A stretch of DNA of 64,000 nt from the NCBI GenBank assembly GCA_963457665.1, contig OY735234.1:2172003-2236002 (forward strand), in the 5' to 3' direction. A program made the translations under genes and the position numbers. This stretch comes from Thysanoteuthis rhombus. Taxonomy: Eukaryota; Mollusca; Cephalopoda; Oegopsida; Thysanoteuthidae. The notes under the pieces are model-generated. The model saw only the letters and a program-made list of their open reading frames with translations. It made no database searches and was not told the DNA's origin. This document shows positions 1 through 14,700 of this stretch, piece after piece. Position 1 is the first letter of the stretch, and each line of letters starts with the position of its first letter.

Positions 1-479
1 GAAGTTACATTGGATGTTACTTGGAGTGAGCCCGGATCCAAGTCTTCTTAGTTCATTCATTATTCTTGGATAGGACCTCCACTCCAAAATTGGTAAAGGT
101 TCTTCAAGAAATGTTGTTTCAAGATAAACTAATGAACAAACACACGAAATTCATGCTTATGATAGGATGCCCAGCATTGCCCAGTAACTTGAAATATAAC
201 CCAACAGGGAAAATTAGTTCTTTGATATTCCTCCTTACGCAACACAGCAAATGAAAAAAAGATTATTCACACTATGTACACACGGGAAAGTAACTGTATA
301 GGAAGAAATATTCTGATGCACAAAAAAGAACAAATAATGTTGTCACTTAGTTTGACAGGGCTCCTGGATGCACTGCATAAGCGTTTCTCCGATTGGGTGC
401 CAGTATAAAAAATTTGATTGGGGATACACCTTTGTAACCACCAATACAGAGCTGTCCCTAAGAAAAGCATAGAGAAGTC

Positions 480-1080
480 AGGTAGAAGCCAGCGATCTTG
501 AGAGATTGTCTTTGCACCTAGTTACAATTTCCAGAAATGACCTCAGCTGACCTCTATTACTTTCTCCGTATAAAGATGTGCCCTATGAAAAATTTCTACA
601 TCCTAGGTGCAATATTTTGGCCAAGGAAATTTGTTAGAACTGACCAGAAATTACTTATGGTGGCTTTGAATGACCTTGATGTTAAGATCACATTTCTAGA
701 TACTTTGTCCATGAAAGAACAGCCATGCCAAATTTCAGTTTGATAGGTGCAAAATTATGACTTACAACAACAAGAGTTGGCTAGAAATGATCATATTACT
801 TTTAAGGGCAATACTACATTGCTTGTGACTTTTACTCCATTCCAGTTACAAAGGTGCAAAATTATTGCTAAAGACTTCAGAAATTGAGTAAAAATAACCA
901 GAAATGACCTTTGGTGACCTTGACTGACCACCAATATCAACCTCACTTTGATGTTACTTTTGATGAGAGAAGATACACCTATATGCTGAATTCAGCATCA
1001 TTGGTATAAAATCGAGGCCAATAGTTTTAAAATTGGCTACATACAAAATGATAGGTTGATAGGCCATGTAGTTTTAGCAG
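480..1080. repeat. Degenerate repeat block built on AGGTGCAAAATT / CCAGAAATGACCT motifs
   Basis: The motif pair recurs at several points: CCAGAAATGACCT near 530, a weaker form near 640 and another near 900, with AGGTGCAAAATT or variants near 605, 745 and 852. Spacing is irregular, roughly 100-200 bases. The same family occurs in opposite orientation at 47630-47830. Class unknown. Confidence 0.55.
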
Positions 1081-1859
1081 AGAAGAGGAACAAACAAACA
1101 AAAGGCTCAAATATATTTGTAAATATATATATATATATAAATCAGGTATACCTGTATTTATAAAAACATATATCTAATATTACAAAACGAAAAATGTTTC
1201 TTTGTTTTATAGATTCCTAAATTGTTGCAACTTATAAGCTGAAAATTCAAATACCCTGAGCTAAGTATCCAACACCCTTATTTTATTATATGAAATCTCT
1301 ATAAAATATCATCAGCTTCCCTTCATTATCATATTTAAAGTTTTTTTAACCAGTTCTGACATAAACAGCACATCTCCATTGCTTTGAAATGAAAGGGACA
1401 CTCCTTGATGTCTGCAATCATGACAGGCTCCCCCTATCACTTGATGCCCTGGGCAACAACCCATGTTCCAATACCTAGAGCTGGCCCTGTCTGTAATCAG
1501 ATTGAAATAAAATGAAGATAAGTTATCCATACCTTGTATAAATGAATCACCATAGCTAGCCCATGCATGTACCAGAACTAATTATCTGAAAAATTACTTA
1601 AAAAGAAAAGGAATTTTCATCTAAAATTATCTTTAAAAATTACTAGCACAAACTTAGGCCATTGTTGGTCATTCTACAACTAATATAACCCTAACATTAA
1701 GCACAAATGTGAATAAAGAAATGAAGAATTTTATCATTTATATTTATTTTATATTCATGAATAAGTACAAGAGAAAAGATAAGAGTAAAGTTGCCTCTCT
1801 CTAAATCACTGGGGACATGGTTGCTAATGTGTTGTTATAGCAATATTGGTGTATAAATA

Positions 1860-1930
1860 AACAAGAACCATAAGTTCAGCAATACGTTCACCATTCATGG
1901 TAGTAGTAGCAATAGGAGGAGGAGAAAGAT
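1860..1930. repeat. Dispersed repeat, partial copy (GATGCGTCC family)
   Basis: Shares the segment AACCATAAGTTCA...CACCATTCATGGTAGTAGTA with copies at 58979 and 61942. Short and diverged here. Confidence 0.6.
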
Positions 1931-4424
1931 GAGCAAGTAGTCTTTCTTTGAGTCAATTGATTCTCGTGCTTGTACAATATTGCAATATGGAAATATTCAA
2001 AATTTTTTTTGAAGATTGAACTTTTTCTTGCTGTTTGTGTTAATAATACGGCATTTCAGCTGTTCCATTCTATAGCCTTCTTTGGGTGTACCATCCCAAT
2101 GAGATTGTGGTAAATAGAATTTTCTAATGGTAGCCATGTTACAACATTGGATTTAGATGATGTTCTCTTTTTCTTTCCTTGTTAGGCCTGGATTCTCATA
2201 CTTTGTCCCTGTTGTGTAGTGGGCGATCCATTTACCCTTTGAATATTAATAACTGTTCCCAAAACTACAGACAATATGGGAATATTCTGTGAGTATCATT
2301 TTCAATAAAAATCATAAATAGTCATTTTTGCCTTTTTTTTTTAATACAAAAATATGGACCACATACATTGTATTATGATAGTATAGCAGCTGGTAAAAAA
2401 AATTGATCAGAATAGATGATCTTTTCATCACATCACTCCTTTTAATGACATCACACCTCTTCCTATCTTCCTCTTTCAGTTGGTTAACGTAACAGAACCA
2501 ATTAACCAACTAAAAAGCGTTTTATTGAGATAAGTGGACACATCTACGAACTAATTAAAACATATACTTCAGCGGTTTTGTTGACAGGTAAATAATTAAT
2601 TCATCATAGAAATTACTACTTTTTTTCTTCTTCGGTTTCTCTCTTTATTTCTCTCTTTCTTTTTCTTTTCCTTGTTTTTTTTATTCCTTTCCCGCACGCA
2701 AGTCTCATTTGCGGCACCTGTAGGTTTTGTCAGCCAATAGGCTCAGGGATCCAGAGTGATCCAGGAACCAAAGGAGCCAAAAACAGGATGACAAGAAGAG
2801 AAGGGGTCCCAAAAGAGAAAAACTTTGTAACTTCTGATAAAATTCCACTCAGGCACTCTGATCCTCTTACAAATGCTAAAAAAAGATTCATCATTGACAG
2901 CAGTTAGATTGCTTGCAACATCTTGTGTTATAACACAGTGCAACACATTTTTACATTTTTTCTGTTCCTGGTAAATGGTATTTTCTTGCTGACTGTGTGT
3001 AAAAAGTATAGAAAATGTGAATCATTCCCTTACCCTTCAAACTTTGCTTTTGTGAACAGGACAATGATAATTTGAAATCTAATTATTTTCAAATGGACAA
3101 CAGGCTAATTTGCTCATTTTCAATCACATCAAATCAGAAATGGCTTTTGAGAACTAAGTATATGGCAAGGTTGGTTTCAAGGAACTAGTAGACATTGAAT
3201 GTACTGAAACCTGAAAATTTAGAAGTAGGTATACATTGTACCCTTGTGAACCCAATCCCATTTTCACTTCTGTATAAAGTAAGAAAAACAACTACTCATG
3301 AACATCATTGTCCTGGAGACAAAAGTAAAATTTGAAGTGAATAATAGCCATTTTCTAGACTTTTTACACACAAGCAATTGGAAAATAACATTCACTACCA
3401 ACAAACTAAAATTGCGTTGCATGCTGGGATGATATTCCAATGTTTTTGATTATGATGATAATACAACTGAGTAACCAGTGACTTTGTACATGGAAAATCT
3501 CCTTGATTTTTTTCCAGTGTATACTGCTGTATCCTCCAAGCCAAAGGTCATACTGTTCATTGGCCTAAACCTAAGCCTACAGAAAATGCTATGACAGATT
3601 GTAGTCTAAGCAATATGATCCAGAAATGAATTTTGTAAAAAAAGATAGGTACTGCAGATTGATACAACAGGAAAAGTGAAACAAAGGATACATTTTCCAT
3701 ATTATGCATTCAGTGAACTTTGAACTGATAAGGCTTTTCTTATCTATTGTAAGAGTTGAAAAAAATAATCTCAATTGATAAATAATGAGCAAGAGGATAA
3801 ATTAGTTAACAGCCTGTGAAATAATCTAGTTAAGTTAGGCGGGAGTTCTGAGGAGTTTTTAAGTATTGAATATTGAAAGACAAAACTTGAAAATGGTTGT
3901 TATTTTTGTGTTCTCTTTTTGTTCTGAAATCAAATCTTGCAAAATAGGGATATGTATCTTCATCACCAAGAAATACAGTACCTCCCATTATTGTCAGGAA
4001 TCAAATTATTTTTCACAGAAACAAATAAAGAATAAAATAGTTTTCATTTAACTCCATCAGTACTTATTTTCTTCATTTAACCTCCATCATTACAAAAAGA
4101 AATCTCTTGCTGAACAGCATGCCAGTTGCAATGCAACAGAACTTCTGGAACACAGTAAAACAGGGACAGAAATAAATTTAAAAAAAAAAAAGAAAAGTAT
4201 TTCTCAATTTTTATGAGAAGTCATAATGTTTTCTGTCGTGACACCCTAACCTCCGGCTTTCCTGATTGGTCTAACGTATTCGATACTAGTTCAAATAGAA
4301 TATATAATAATTTCTCACCTCAGAAATCTAGACTGAAATAATCCTTTTTAGCTAACAAATATAAAACAACTATAAGTAGTAGACTGTTAGATACTTTACT
4401 ACTGTAAGGGGGACAGGTCTGTAT

Positions 4425-4486
4425 CAGCCAATCAGATTACGCTTATATTATTGTCACGCTTTCTCATTCACAAGTAGAATAACAAC
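4425..4486 (+). promoter_or_regulatory. ALDH6A1 proximal promoter / 5' UTR with CCAAT box
   Basis: A full NF-Y type CCAAT box (CAGCCAATCAG) occupies 4425-4435, about 50 bases before the start codon. A second, inverted box (ATTGG) lies at 4265-4269. The interval has no open coding frame and no clear TATA box. CCAAT boxes near the start are common for housekeeping mitochondrial enzymes. The transcription start cannot be fixed from sequence alone. Confidence 0.5.
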
Positions 4487-4525
4487 ATGGCTTCTGTTTT
4501 GAGGATCGCAGTTTCTCGTCATCAT
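4487..4525 (+). CDS. ALDH6A1: ALDH6A1 exon 1 (coding part)
   Basis: Residues 1-13, [13 protein letters not shown]: basic and free of acidic residues, as expected at the start of a mitochondrial presequence. The ATG is preceded by AACAAC. The donor gtgagt follows at 4526, phase 0. The start choice rests on this presequence and on the frame joining cleanly to exon 2. The weak point is that a 39-base exon has little intrinsic signal. Confidence 0.8.
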
Positions 4526-7500
4526 GTGAGTTCAACATTTCAGTTATTATTTGATAGTTATAATCTCTGAGGAGCTTTGCGTACATCTTTTTGAGTTTCT
4601 ATTTCTATCTGTATCATTTTAAGATGTGTTTGTTGTATATTATAAAGTGATGTGCCAAAAAAAGTACTCGATTATTTTTTTTTGCGCATTCAACCTCGAA
4701 CTTCAACTTTCAAAATCGAATATTCCCTATTATATAAACCTTCTTTTAGTTAGTCATAGCGATTTGAAAAAAGAATGCAAATTTAAGATAAAATACTTGG
4801 GGTGGGGGACTAGTTGATTATTTTTCGTTGGGACCTCACTTGAACTATTTTGCATTATTAAATATTCTTCATTTCACAGATCGACGGTACGATAACTTTC
4901 CAGTTTTGTTACTTGGATAATGCGTATTTTCATATATATGACGATTGCAAACATAATCTATTGACACTGGTAGGATTATGTAGGTTATTCTTTTCATAGC
5001 CTTAAAAATTGCGTTAAAAGGTCAGAGAAAAATGATTGATGAAAGACAAAATATCTCTGAAGAACCTTGGAAATACATAAATACAATTAATGGTAGTCTT
5101 GCAGAAAAACTTGTTATCAGAAACGTGCAGGTACTTGAATCACGCGTATGAAATGTACTACTGAATAAATTAAAGACAAAATTAAGATAAGTCGAAGAAA
5201 TTGTTTCTCTGTGCGACTTTCAAAGTTATTTTGTTTTTGTTTTTTTAATTTTCTTCTACTTGAGTTTATTTTATTTTTAAAGAATGTTAATGAGAAAAAC
5301 AAGAGATGTGTTATGTTCAGCGGTGGGATAGTTCACCCTTTTTTCACTGCACCTTATCTATTTTCTTGGAAATTTGACAGCAATATTTTCGGGGTCGCAG
5401 AGACAACATATTAAGCAAATAAATTTTGTTTTTGTGTAGCTGAAGAAGAAATCGATAGTTCTTTTCTGATTCATCTAAAACGCAAGAAAGTGATTTTGAA
5501 ATTTATGAAATAAACATTAAAGGAGAAACTAGTTTTTTGTGTCTATCAACCTAAAAAATGAGCAAGATGTCCTTCATAAACCAATAAGTTGTGTAACATC
5601 AGTTGTATGCACTTTAACGTGTAGTATAGTCAGCTAATCTCAAACAGGCCACGTGTTTGAAAGGCACTTACTACATGCGATGCAAAACTTCCAAAGTCTC
5701 TCTCCTGATGCTGCTATTGATTCCAACACACACCATTCAATTAATAATTATAGTGAATATGAAAGTCAAAGCTCTGATACTTCTTGTATTTTCTCCTTCT
5801 ATACGGCTTCCTTTAATTTTTAATTTTATTTCCTGGGAGGTAGCTTCTATGCACAGGCCTCAATACGGGAAATCAACTTTTTAGTCAACATTGAATTAAA
5901 ATAAATCGTTCGTTTTCCCTTTATTTGCAATGTTTCCACCTTTTTAGGTTTCTAGCTCATTGGACGTGTTAGAAGTAATTTTCTTTTTTACCGTGCTTTG
6001 CATTGGAAATAAACTTTTATTTTGAAATTTGAAAATGATATATTTTCATGATATGTATAAAAATGACTTATTTTAATAAGAATGTTGATAGGTGCTGTGG
6101 TGCGTTTAAACTTAGCGATGAATTAAAATTGAGTTTAAATAACCAGGCTAAACAACAAAACAAGGTTGTTTTGCACTTGATGAAAATCTGAACGAGTTTG
6201 TTTTGACCTCCGTTTCAGCCGTACACATTGTTTTGGGGATAAAGCTTCATGCTCACCTTCCTCTCTTTAGTAGGTATTTAAAAGCATAGCTTAATTTGAC
6301 ACTGTGGAAAAGAAATGAAGATTATTAATTGTGCCAATATTCAAAATATTCGCTTTTGCTTGTAATGGAATATAACATAAGACAACGATTTCCGAAGTGT
6401 GCCCTCCGGCTGCCAGGGTCGCCGCGGTTTATTTGAACAACTTCATAAATCTGGGCAATCGTCATTATTCAATGGAAACAAACTAAGTCAACATAGAATT
6501 ATCTGAGTTTGGGATATCAGTAAAAGATGAATATCCTTTGCCGTTTACTCAAGTTCGGCAAATCCTTATTCCATTTTCGATGACCCAACCTCTGCGGAGC
6601 TGGGTTTTCGGCACTCTCTGTGAAAAGAAAGAATCGACGTCCAGTTAGATTCCAAGATTTGAGAAATTGTGGCAAACAAGCTCTCCTATCACACTTTGTT
6701 ATTAAGATGATAAAAAAAATAAAATAGAAAACCAATGTATAATTTTTTTAAATTTAAACTGATAATTCTTTGTTTCTTGACTTAAATTCATTTGTTCAGT
6801 ATTTTCCGACTTCGGGCGTTGTGAAAAAATAAACTGCCCTGTGACGCGAAAAAGTTCGGAAACCAGTGGCATAAGGCATGAAATACGGGGCAGACCATAA
6901 TAATTCCCGGTGAGAGGGAAACACAATAACTTCTGCAGAATTATATTAAAAACATTGGACAATTTAAAAAAATTGAAGGGATCAGCTTATGTTCTATGTT
7001 TGATTCATTCGTTTATCCTAGCATAGTGAGTACACCCCCATATATTTATTAAAACATGAATTAAGGCTTATAAATTCCCCTCCCTGGGTGTCCTACATAG
7101 GGTTAGTGTATAGGTATCTAAAAGTAGGACATGTCCCCTTTCTTCAATTGAAATAAGCCCCCGTTTTTTTTCTTTTCTTTTACACCACTTGACATGCACA
7201 ACTCTTATCTCACTCATGTTGGGTGAGCATGCTTGCATGTAGGGACCCACCCCTTTAAGACCAATGAACATGCATGCACAGGCTATGTATGACTAGCATG
7301 GATTTTTGCTGTTATCTGTTAAGAAATGAAGAGCTTTTATCAAATAGCAAGCTCTGAGAAGTATGCCTAAATAGATAGTATCAGCACTATGCTTTAAGAT
7401 ATGTTTTCTTTTGTATTTTGTTTTTAAACTATTGAGTGGTCTCCAGTCGGTGTGTATATCGAGTAGAAAGTAGGAGTTCAGTTTAGCATTATAGTTAGAC

Positions 7501-10500
7501 TGTAAATAGAACCCCTGTCTCCAATTAGACACTTTTTGAAAAAAAAAATTCTCAAAACCGTACTGTAAAATATTCCCTTGGGTCCATTGTGAATGCATGT
7601 CAAATTTGGTTGAGCTGCACCAACGTTTAAGTGTGGGGGTTACAGTGATGAACAGAGCCGTTTGTTTTATGTAATAGAATGTCTTATTTCAATTGATTTC
7701 AGAAATAATCATCCTCTTTTTTTTGTCATTTTTTGCATCTATCAACCCTCGTCCTACAGGATGATATCATAGTGGATAAAGACACTGGTTCATATCATTT
7801 TATGGGTTAGGCAGTAAGGGGTACAGACTAGTTCAGTGGAGGAGTTGTCCTGTTCTGTAAGAAGCAAAGAATGGCAAAATGGTGGAATTAGGTGTTCATT
7901 TCCCTTGGAAGAATGTTGACAAAAAAAGCAAGCTTTAAGAACAACATACTCTTCTGGACCAAAGTATTCTGTTTGAAACTCCTTAAAAAAATGATCGAAT
8001 GGTGTCTCGTCATATAATGTGGCTGGAATTTTGAAGGAATCCTGATTTTGCTGTTAGTGGGACAAATTTTACTGGTTATAAAATATAGATGTTTGAAATC
8101 TATTTTTCTCTCAACTTTTGAAAAGATTTGAGTTTACAGAAGGATTTGAAAACTTTCGAGATGCTTATGATATTAGTTCGTAGTTATTTCAGTCTGTATG
8201 TGGACATGCACACACATATTCAAAACCATTCCTTTTTAATTGCTCAAAATTCTCTGTCCTTTTTCTTTTTTGGATAAAAAGCTTTTATTGACATGCATAC
8301 GTACATAATTACATACATATGTATTGAATTTTAATCAGTGTCCCCCGCGTTCTTTAAATCTTTTTTTTTTTTTTTTTTTTTTTTGAAGGTCCAATGCTTT
8401 AATATAACATACACCCCATAATTCTATCATGTTATTGCTGGGTATGAAAATGTATTTATTAAGAAGGAAAATATTTTGAAACATTTGATTTATTAGTCAA
8501 CACATACAGTACTGAGAATGCTTGCCTTTTGAACAATGGTTTCCAGGATAGTCTTGCAAGCAATTGCCCGTGAATTTGATCCTCACTGGCTGCCACTGTA
8601 GGCAAAGTTTACTAAATAATATCAATTTGAAACAGCTTGCAATAACATTTATTGAATTTTAATTTTTTTTCTTTCTTTATTTTTTTTTTTTACAGGCATT
8701 GAATTTGATTGAATGAAGTCTTAAATAAAATTCAATATTAGATGCTTCTTTTCTGTTCTCCAGCATGAAATCTTTTAAAATTGGTTTGAAAATATACTAA
8801 AAAGACAGTTGTATTTCTATATTAATGGAAAAAATAGTTCACTGTTATGTAATACGTGCATGTAAGGCACAAGGTTAGCAATTTTAGAGTGATATTGTAT
8901 GTTGATAATGTGGGTTTGTGTTCCTATCTTTCTCACATGAGAAGATGAATGGAGCCAGGGATCAAGAGCAGCTGACCTCTCCCCAAAGGTAGCTGGTCAG
9001 TGAAGGGTTGATCTAGGGATTAGTACTGACTAGGATGATAAGAGACCAGAGAAAGTGATGGTGCTCAGATGTATGTATATTATAAGTGACACACTTATTG
9101 ATGAACGAATATATATATGTGATCATGTATGTAAATACATCAACTCAAGAATTTAGAGAGAGAACAGATTAAGAAGTAGCAAGTTGGGGGTGGGGTCAAT
9201 AGCCTCCACTGACTGCAAGGCCTGTGGGTGAGTTTTTCATCTTTCAGAAAGGGGCTAACTTCAACCGAATTTGGGATGTTTGGGTAAAAAACAATATGGA
9301 AAATGTAGCATTTTAGATGCAAGAATCTTTCTGCGCTGATTGATCTGATCATACCATCAAGGGAAAGACATTGAAATGCCGCTGCCATTGTCTTACAACT
9401 CTTTTTATATACCTCGAAAGACCTCAACAACTACAGGCCTATAAGCCTACTCAACTGTGTATACAAACTTTTCACAAAGATTATCACCAACCGAATCACA
9501 AAAACACTCGATGAAAACCAGCCACGTGAACAGGCTGGCTTTAGAAGAAGCTACTCGACCATGGACCACCTGCACTCGATAAATCAACTGAAAGAAAAAG
9601 CAGCAGAGTATAAACTACCACTTGCCGTAGCATTTATTGACTTTAAAAAGGCGTTCGACTCAGTAGAAATCCCTAAGGTCATGGAAGCTATCAGTCGGCA
9701 AGGTGTAGATCCAGTATACGTTGAAGTGTTGAAACATATATACAATCATGGCAGCTCATTTATCAGGCTACATAAAGACTCGGACCCCTTCCAGCTCCAG
9801 AAAGGAGTAAGACAAGGTGATACCAGCTCACCTAAACTCTTCACAGCCTGCCTCGAGATGATCTTTAGAAGGCTAGACTGGGAGAGTAAAGGAATTAAAA
9901 TAGACGGCGAGTATCTGAGCAACCTCAGATTTGCAGACGACATAGCCCTTTTCGCAGAGAACCTACACGACCTCCAACTAATGATAGATGAACTAAATGA
10001 AGAGAGCAAAAAAGTCTGCCTACACATGAACTTCAGCAAGACGAAGATCATGTGCAACAACCACATTGGAGATAAAAACACTAAGATCGAAATCGAGGAC
10101 ATAGAACTCGAAAGTAGACCACTACATCTACCTAGGACAACAAATCTCCATGAGACCCTCAAAAGAAGAAGAAATCAAGCAAAGAATCACACTAGGATGG
10201 CAAGCCTTTGGCAGCGCTAGCTCAACCTTCAAAAATAATAAGATCCCATTAATCCTAAAGAGAAGGGTGTATAACCAATGCATCCTCCCAATAGTCACTT
10301 ATGGAGCTGAAACATGGAACTTAACCAAGAAACAGACTCGTAAGCTGAGAACCATGCAACGTGCACATGGAAGAATAATGCTGGGCCTCACATGGAGAGA
10401 CCACAAAACAGCACAGTACATCCGGGAAAAGACAAGAGTTAGAGACATCATAGAATCCATGAAAAATATCAAATGGCGGTGGGCTGGCCATGTTGCAAGA

Positions 10501-11688
10501 ATGGCAGACAATCGACGGACATCACGACTCACAACATGGATTCCCCGAGACCACATGCGCAACCGAGGCCGGCAAAATGTTAGATGGAGAGACGAGCTAG
10601 ACAAGTTCAGGAAGTACTGGCTCCGTGACGCCAATGATAGAAAAGTGTGGCAAATCCTGGGGAAGGTCTATGTCCAACGACGGACACTAGAAGACTGATG
10701 ATGATGATAGTAATATCAAGTGAGAATCCTGTTATTACTTGTAAGCTTGTTTTCCTTTACTCTGTTTTTCAGTTAAATTCTCTAAGTGTTTTAATTTTTT
10801 GCACCTATTAATCAAATTCATGTTTTTAGAAAGATTTATATAGTCCTTGATATGTAATATGATTATTTTTTTAAATTCTTCCCTACCAAAATGTAATATG
10901 AAACTATTGGCATTCTCCTGCTGTTTGCAAGAAACAATAACCATAATAGAATGGCAACTAGGATCTAACAGACAGAAGTAATGATCCTCATGCCACACAG
11001 TGGATCAATTTATAAAACCAAATGATATTTCTTTAAAGTAGAATCCAAGTTGTTTTCATGTACCCAAAAGACCAGGTTTTTGCAGCATTTGTCTACTATT
11101 GTAACTATAAAAATGACAGAATTATCTATGTATAGGTTAACACTTCTGTCTAGGTTCAGAATATCTGTTCACTCTGCCTGAAAACAGCATGCACTCATTG
11201 AAAAGTGTTACACACAAAGTGTACTGATAGAGATTATAATTCGTCTGACTGGATTGGAGTAAAAAGACAATACTGATAAACAGTATGAGGTTGCCTCAAT
11301 TAACATTTTCAGTTCACCTCAAAATCAATTTCTTTAGATTCAATATACACATCACTTGCCAAATTCACACACCCACACTAAGATGATACTTGAAACACTT
11401 CCTCGAGACCAATACACTCAGCTAATGATCAAAAAGAATCACTACCCTAGCCTTTGAGAGCATTTGAAATCCATACGGTTAAATTAAAAATCACAACACA
11501 TGCCCACATCCGGAACATTACACTAAAAACTAGACATGTATTCTGTAAAACAGACATCTTTTGTATCTTCATCACTTTTTTGAAGTAGCAAGTTACGAAC
11601 GGGCAAAACGTCGAAATCAAACATAGAAGTCTCATTTGTAGACAACATGGTCTTCCAAATTCTCTTTTCACTCTGATATATATATATA

Positions 11689-11741
<53 letters not shown>

Positions 11742-14700
11742 CATGTAATCCCATTGCATTTTATGTGGATATCCTATAGAATGTAGAGCACAGAGTGGTT
11801 GATAAAAACTACGACTATGATGACATTAGTCTTCTCCCCTCCCCTCCCCTAATTCATTGAATGATAGTAAAAAATCTTTATCATTTTAGATTTGACCTGA
11901 TTTCTAATTTTTAAGTTTTTTTTACTAATGAAATGAGATACAGATAATAGTCCGGAGAATGGACTCAGCAAGCAGTGCTTTTACTCTGGTTTTATGTTTA
12001 CTTCTCACTCATGTCCTTGAGAAAGGTATGAATCCACCTTCAACAGCTATGGATAAAATAGTGCAGAGTGAAGCGAGTGACCACTTCAGGTGCTTGTCTA
12101 TTTCACGTATTGCAAATGGGCTGAGTAAGTGGTAATGTGATATCTGTAGCTAGCGTAAGGCCATCACTTACTACCAATGAAATTTCGTCTAACAACTTTG
12201 CTCTCTTGTCAAAAGTCACATAAAAGTTTAATACATGAAAAGAGTTTATATTGGGTAAATTTGCCTAAATCTCTTTCACCCTTGACCTTTCGGCTGATGC
12301 TCGCTACTAAAAAAAATATCCTTCATCCTTTACTTAACTTCACTTCATGCAATTCCATTGTCTGGGATCTGACATGGTGAAATTATTTTTCAAGCAGTTT
12401 AATCTTTGAACTAGTTGTATGAATTGATGATACAATTCATTTGACTAACTGAATTGATGATTGAGTATGATAATGCAAGGGTGTGTATGTAATTTACCCA
12501 ACTTTGATTCTTTCCCCGTCCACGTTTTGATCACCTCCCCTCATTTCTTAGAATTTTTTCCCCCCAGCATATTTCTTCTCTTCCCCACAAAGTCTTGTTG
12601 AATTATACATTTGACACCTTTGATAGGTGTTTGGATGCACTCATACTGTATCAGCTAATTAACTATTTGTCAATAGAGCTAGTTCAAGCCTAGAGGTTCA
12701 TTCCTAGCCTTAGGCAATTTATTTCTACTTCCTTAAGTTCTCTACCCCTCCTAGCCTCTTTCCCCCTTTTTTCCCTCCATTTGCTTCAGATTTTCTTCCC
12801 CTTTGATTTTGCCTTTGATCTCCACCTCCTTGATGTAGGGGTGGGGAAAGGTCAAGTTTCTACACCCCTGTGATAATGTTGATGTTTTGATGTGAATTAG
12901 AAAAAAAATTTAAAGTTGGGCTGGAGTTGAAGATGAATATTTTGTGTCCAAATAGATCCAAACACATTTTTGAAAAGCTGAGTTTTGGTCAATCCGATTT
13001 CTATCCCTGACAAACAATTTGATATCCTTCTGGCTAAAGTGGTGCTTCAACTATTGCTCTAAGCTTTCCTCTGGACTACATCAGCAAGGCAGAGAGGAGA
13101 ATTCTATGACTGGGCATCGCAGGGTCTACGTAGACTTCATCTTGGCATGCGTCCTGGAGGGGAGGTTCCATTGTCTGAAGAAGAAGAACAACCCTTCATT
13201 CCTTCCTTAATCTTGCTTTTTATTCTAACAGAATTTAATCTTATGAGCTGGAATCTAGTCCTATTCATTCTTTGTTTTGTTTTTTTTCAAAATGTATGAT
13301 TACATTCCAATATAGATAATTATAATTTCTAGTGAAATAAACGCAAAAAAATTCATATTTATTTTAAATGCAATATTGTTTCTTTTTATTCAGAGATCTG
13401 TGTGGGGATGTTTTGCCAACTTTCATACCCATTCACGGCTATTAGCTGTGGTGAGTAAAATATTTTATTCTTTTAGTTAATACGTAAAATCCACTTTCCA
13501 GTTGTCTACTTGTGACACCAAAAGTTCAAATTATGGTGATTTTTGTTTTATTTTTGTTAAAAATGATTTGTAGATATGTCAAAACATTTATTCAAACTAT
13601 TTTCTTTTCAACAAGATATGTTGAACTGCTCTATGAAACTGTTTTATGTCAGTATATAGGGTGGACATTTGATTTAACAAAAAACTATGCTAACGTGACA
13701 CAGCTTCCAATGCACTGGTAATATAACTAGGTGGCTGCCCATCAAAGCAGCCAAACACAAACTAAAGAACTAATTTAGCATAAAATTACAATGTAATTGA
13801 AGCTACTGATAAAAACCTATCTTTGAAAAGAGGAAAAAAACTTTTTCATTTTTATTTATTTATTTATTTTTTTTAAACATAAGGAGTAAAGGTTGAAATT
13901 TCAGGCCTCTAGCTCCATTAATGCAGCCTTTATACATACATAGCCAGCCCAACCTGTTTGGAAACTGAAGAAAACTATGCTGACAGTTTTGGTTGACGGT
14001 TTCCAATTGTATTTAGGTTTTGAATGTAATGATGAAATTGATAATTATTTATTTATTTTTTCTGCCCTTAATAAAACTACAAAATTGCAATTAAGCTATT
14101 GCTAATGTTGTGTGAGGTGGTGTAACGGTTACCAGCATGGGAAACAGAATCAGCAAACAGAGGTCAAATTTCAGCAGAGGCTGCTCAAGTTTACTTCATA
14201 ATACCCTTGCGAAAATTATGAATCCAACCCTCTCATCAGCTATGGTTGAAATAGCTAGACTATTGGAGCCCTCTAACTCTGTAAGGCAATTCTATTGAGA
14301 GAAGGTTACACTGACAGAAAGACATACCAAGAGCTGAGCCATTAGGGCAGATTGGTGGTAAATTCTTTGCCCTTTGTGGCAACTCCTGCAGTCAAAAAGG
14401 CTGCGAGTTATGTCAAATTGTACCTTGGAGACCCAGAAAGTGGGATCATACCTGCACAATAATCCTGCTTTGAAAAGATTTTTGCACTAGTTGCAATCCA
14501 AATCTTTGCACAGCCACGGACATTATTGGATGGTTGACTAATACTGTTACGAGAATAGATGCAACCTCCACTTAAAAACATTTATGCATTTGTACAATTA
14601 TTCAAATGACAAAAAAGTAACTATTATTTCTATTAATATTCGGACCATCCTCATCTTGGTTGTTTTTCATACAATGTTTCGGCTGTTGTACTCTACGGCC

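Larger units (their letters stand above)
1..4424. other. Intergenic region upstream of ALDH6A1
   Basis: No exon-like open frame with family resemblance was found. The region holds a degenerate repeat block (480-1080), a copy of the GATGCGTCC-family repeat (1860-1930), a pyrimidine-rich tract of about 75 bases (2618-2692), and a CCAAT motif near 2731 in a slightly CG-richer stretch (2690-2760). The last could be an upstream promoter, but nothing supports a gene there. Confidence 0.5.

Noticed and set aside
9746-10162. 138-codon open frame on the minus strand
   Set aside because: It is antisense to the RT domain of the RTE element and reflects that coding sequence.
10299-10634. 111-codon open frame on the minus strand
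   Set aside because: It is antisense to the second part of the RTE coding region.
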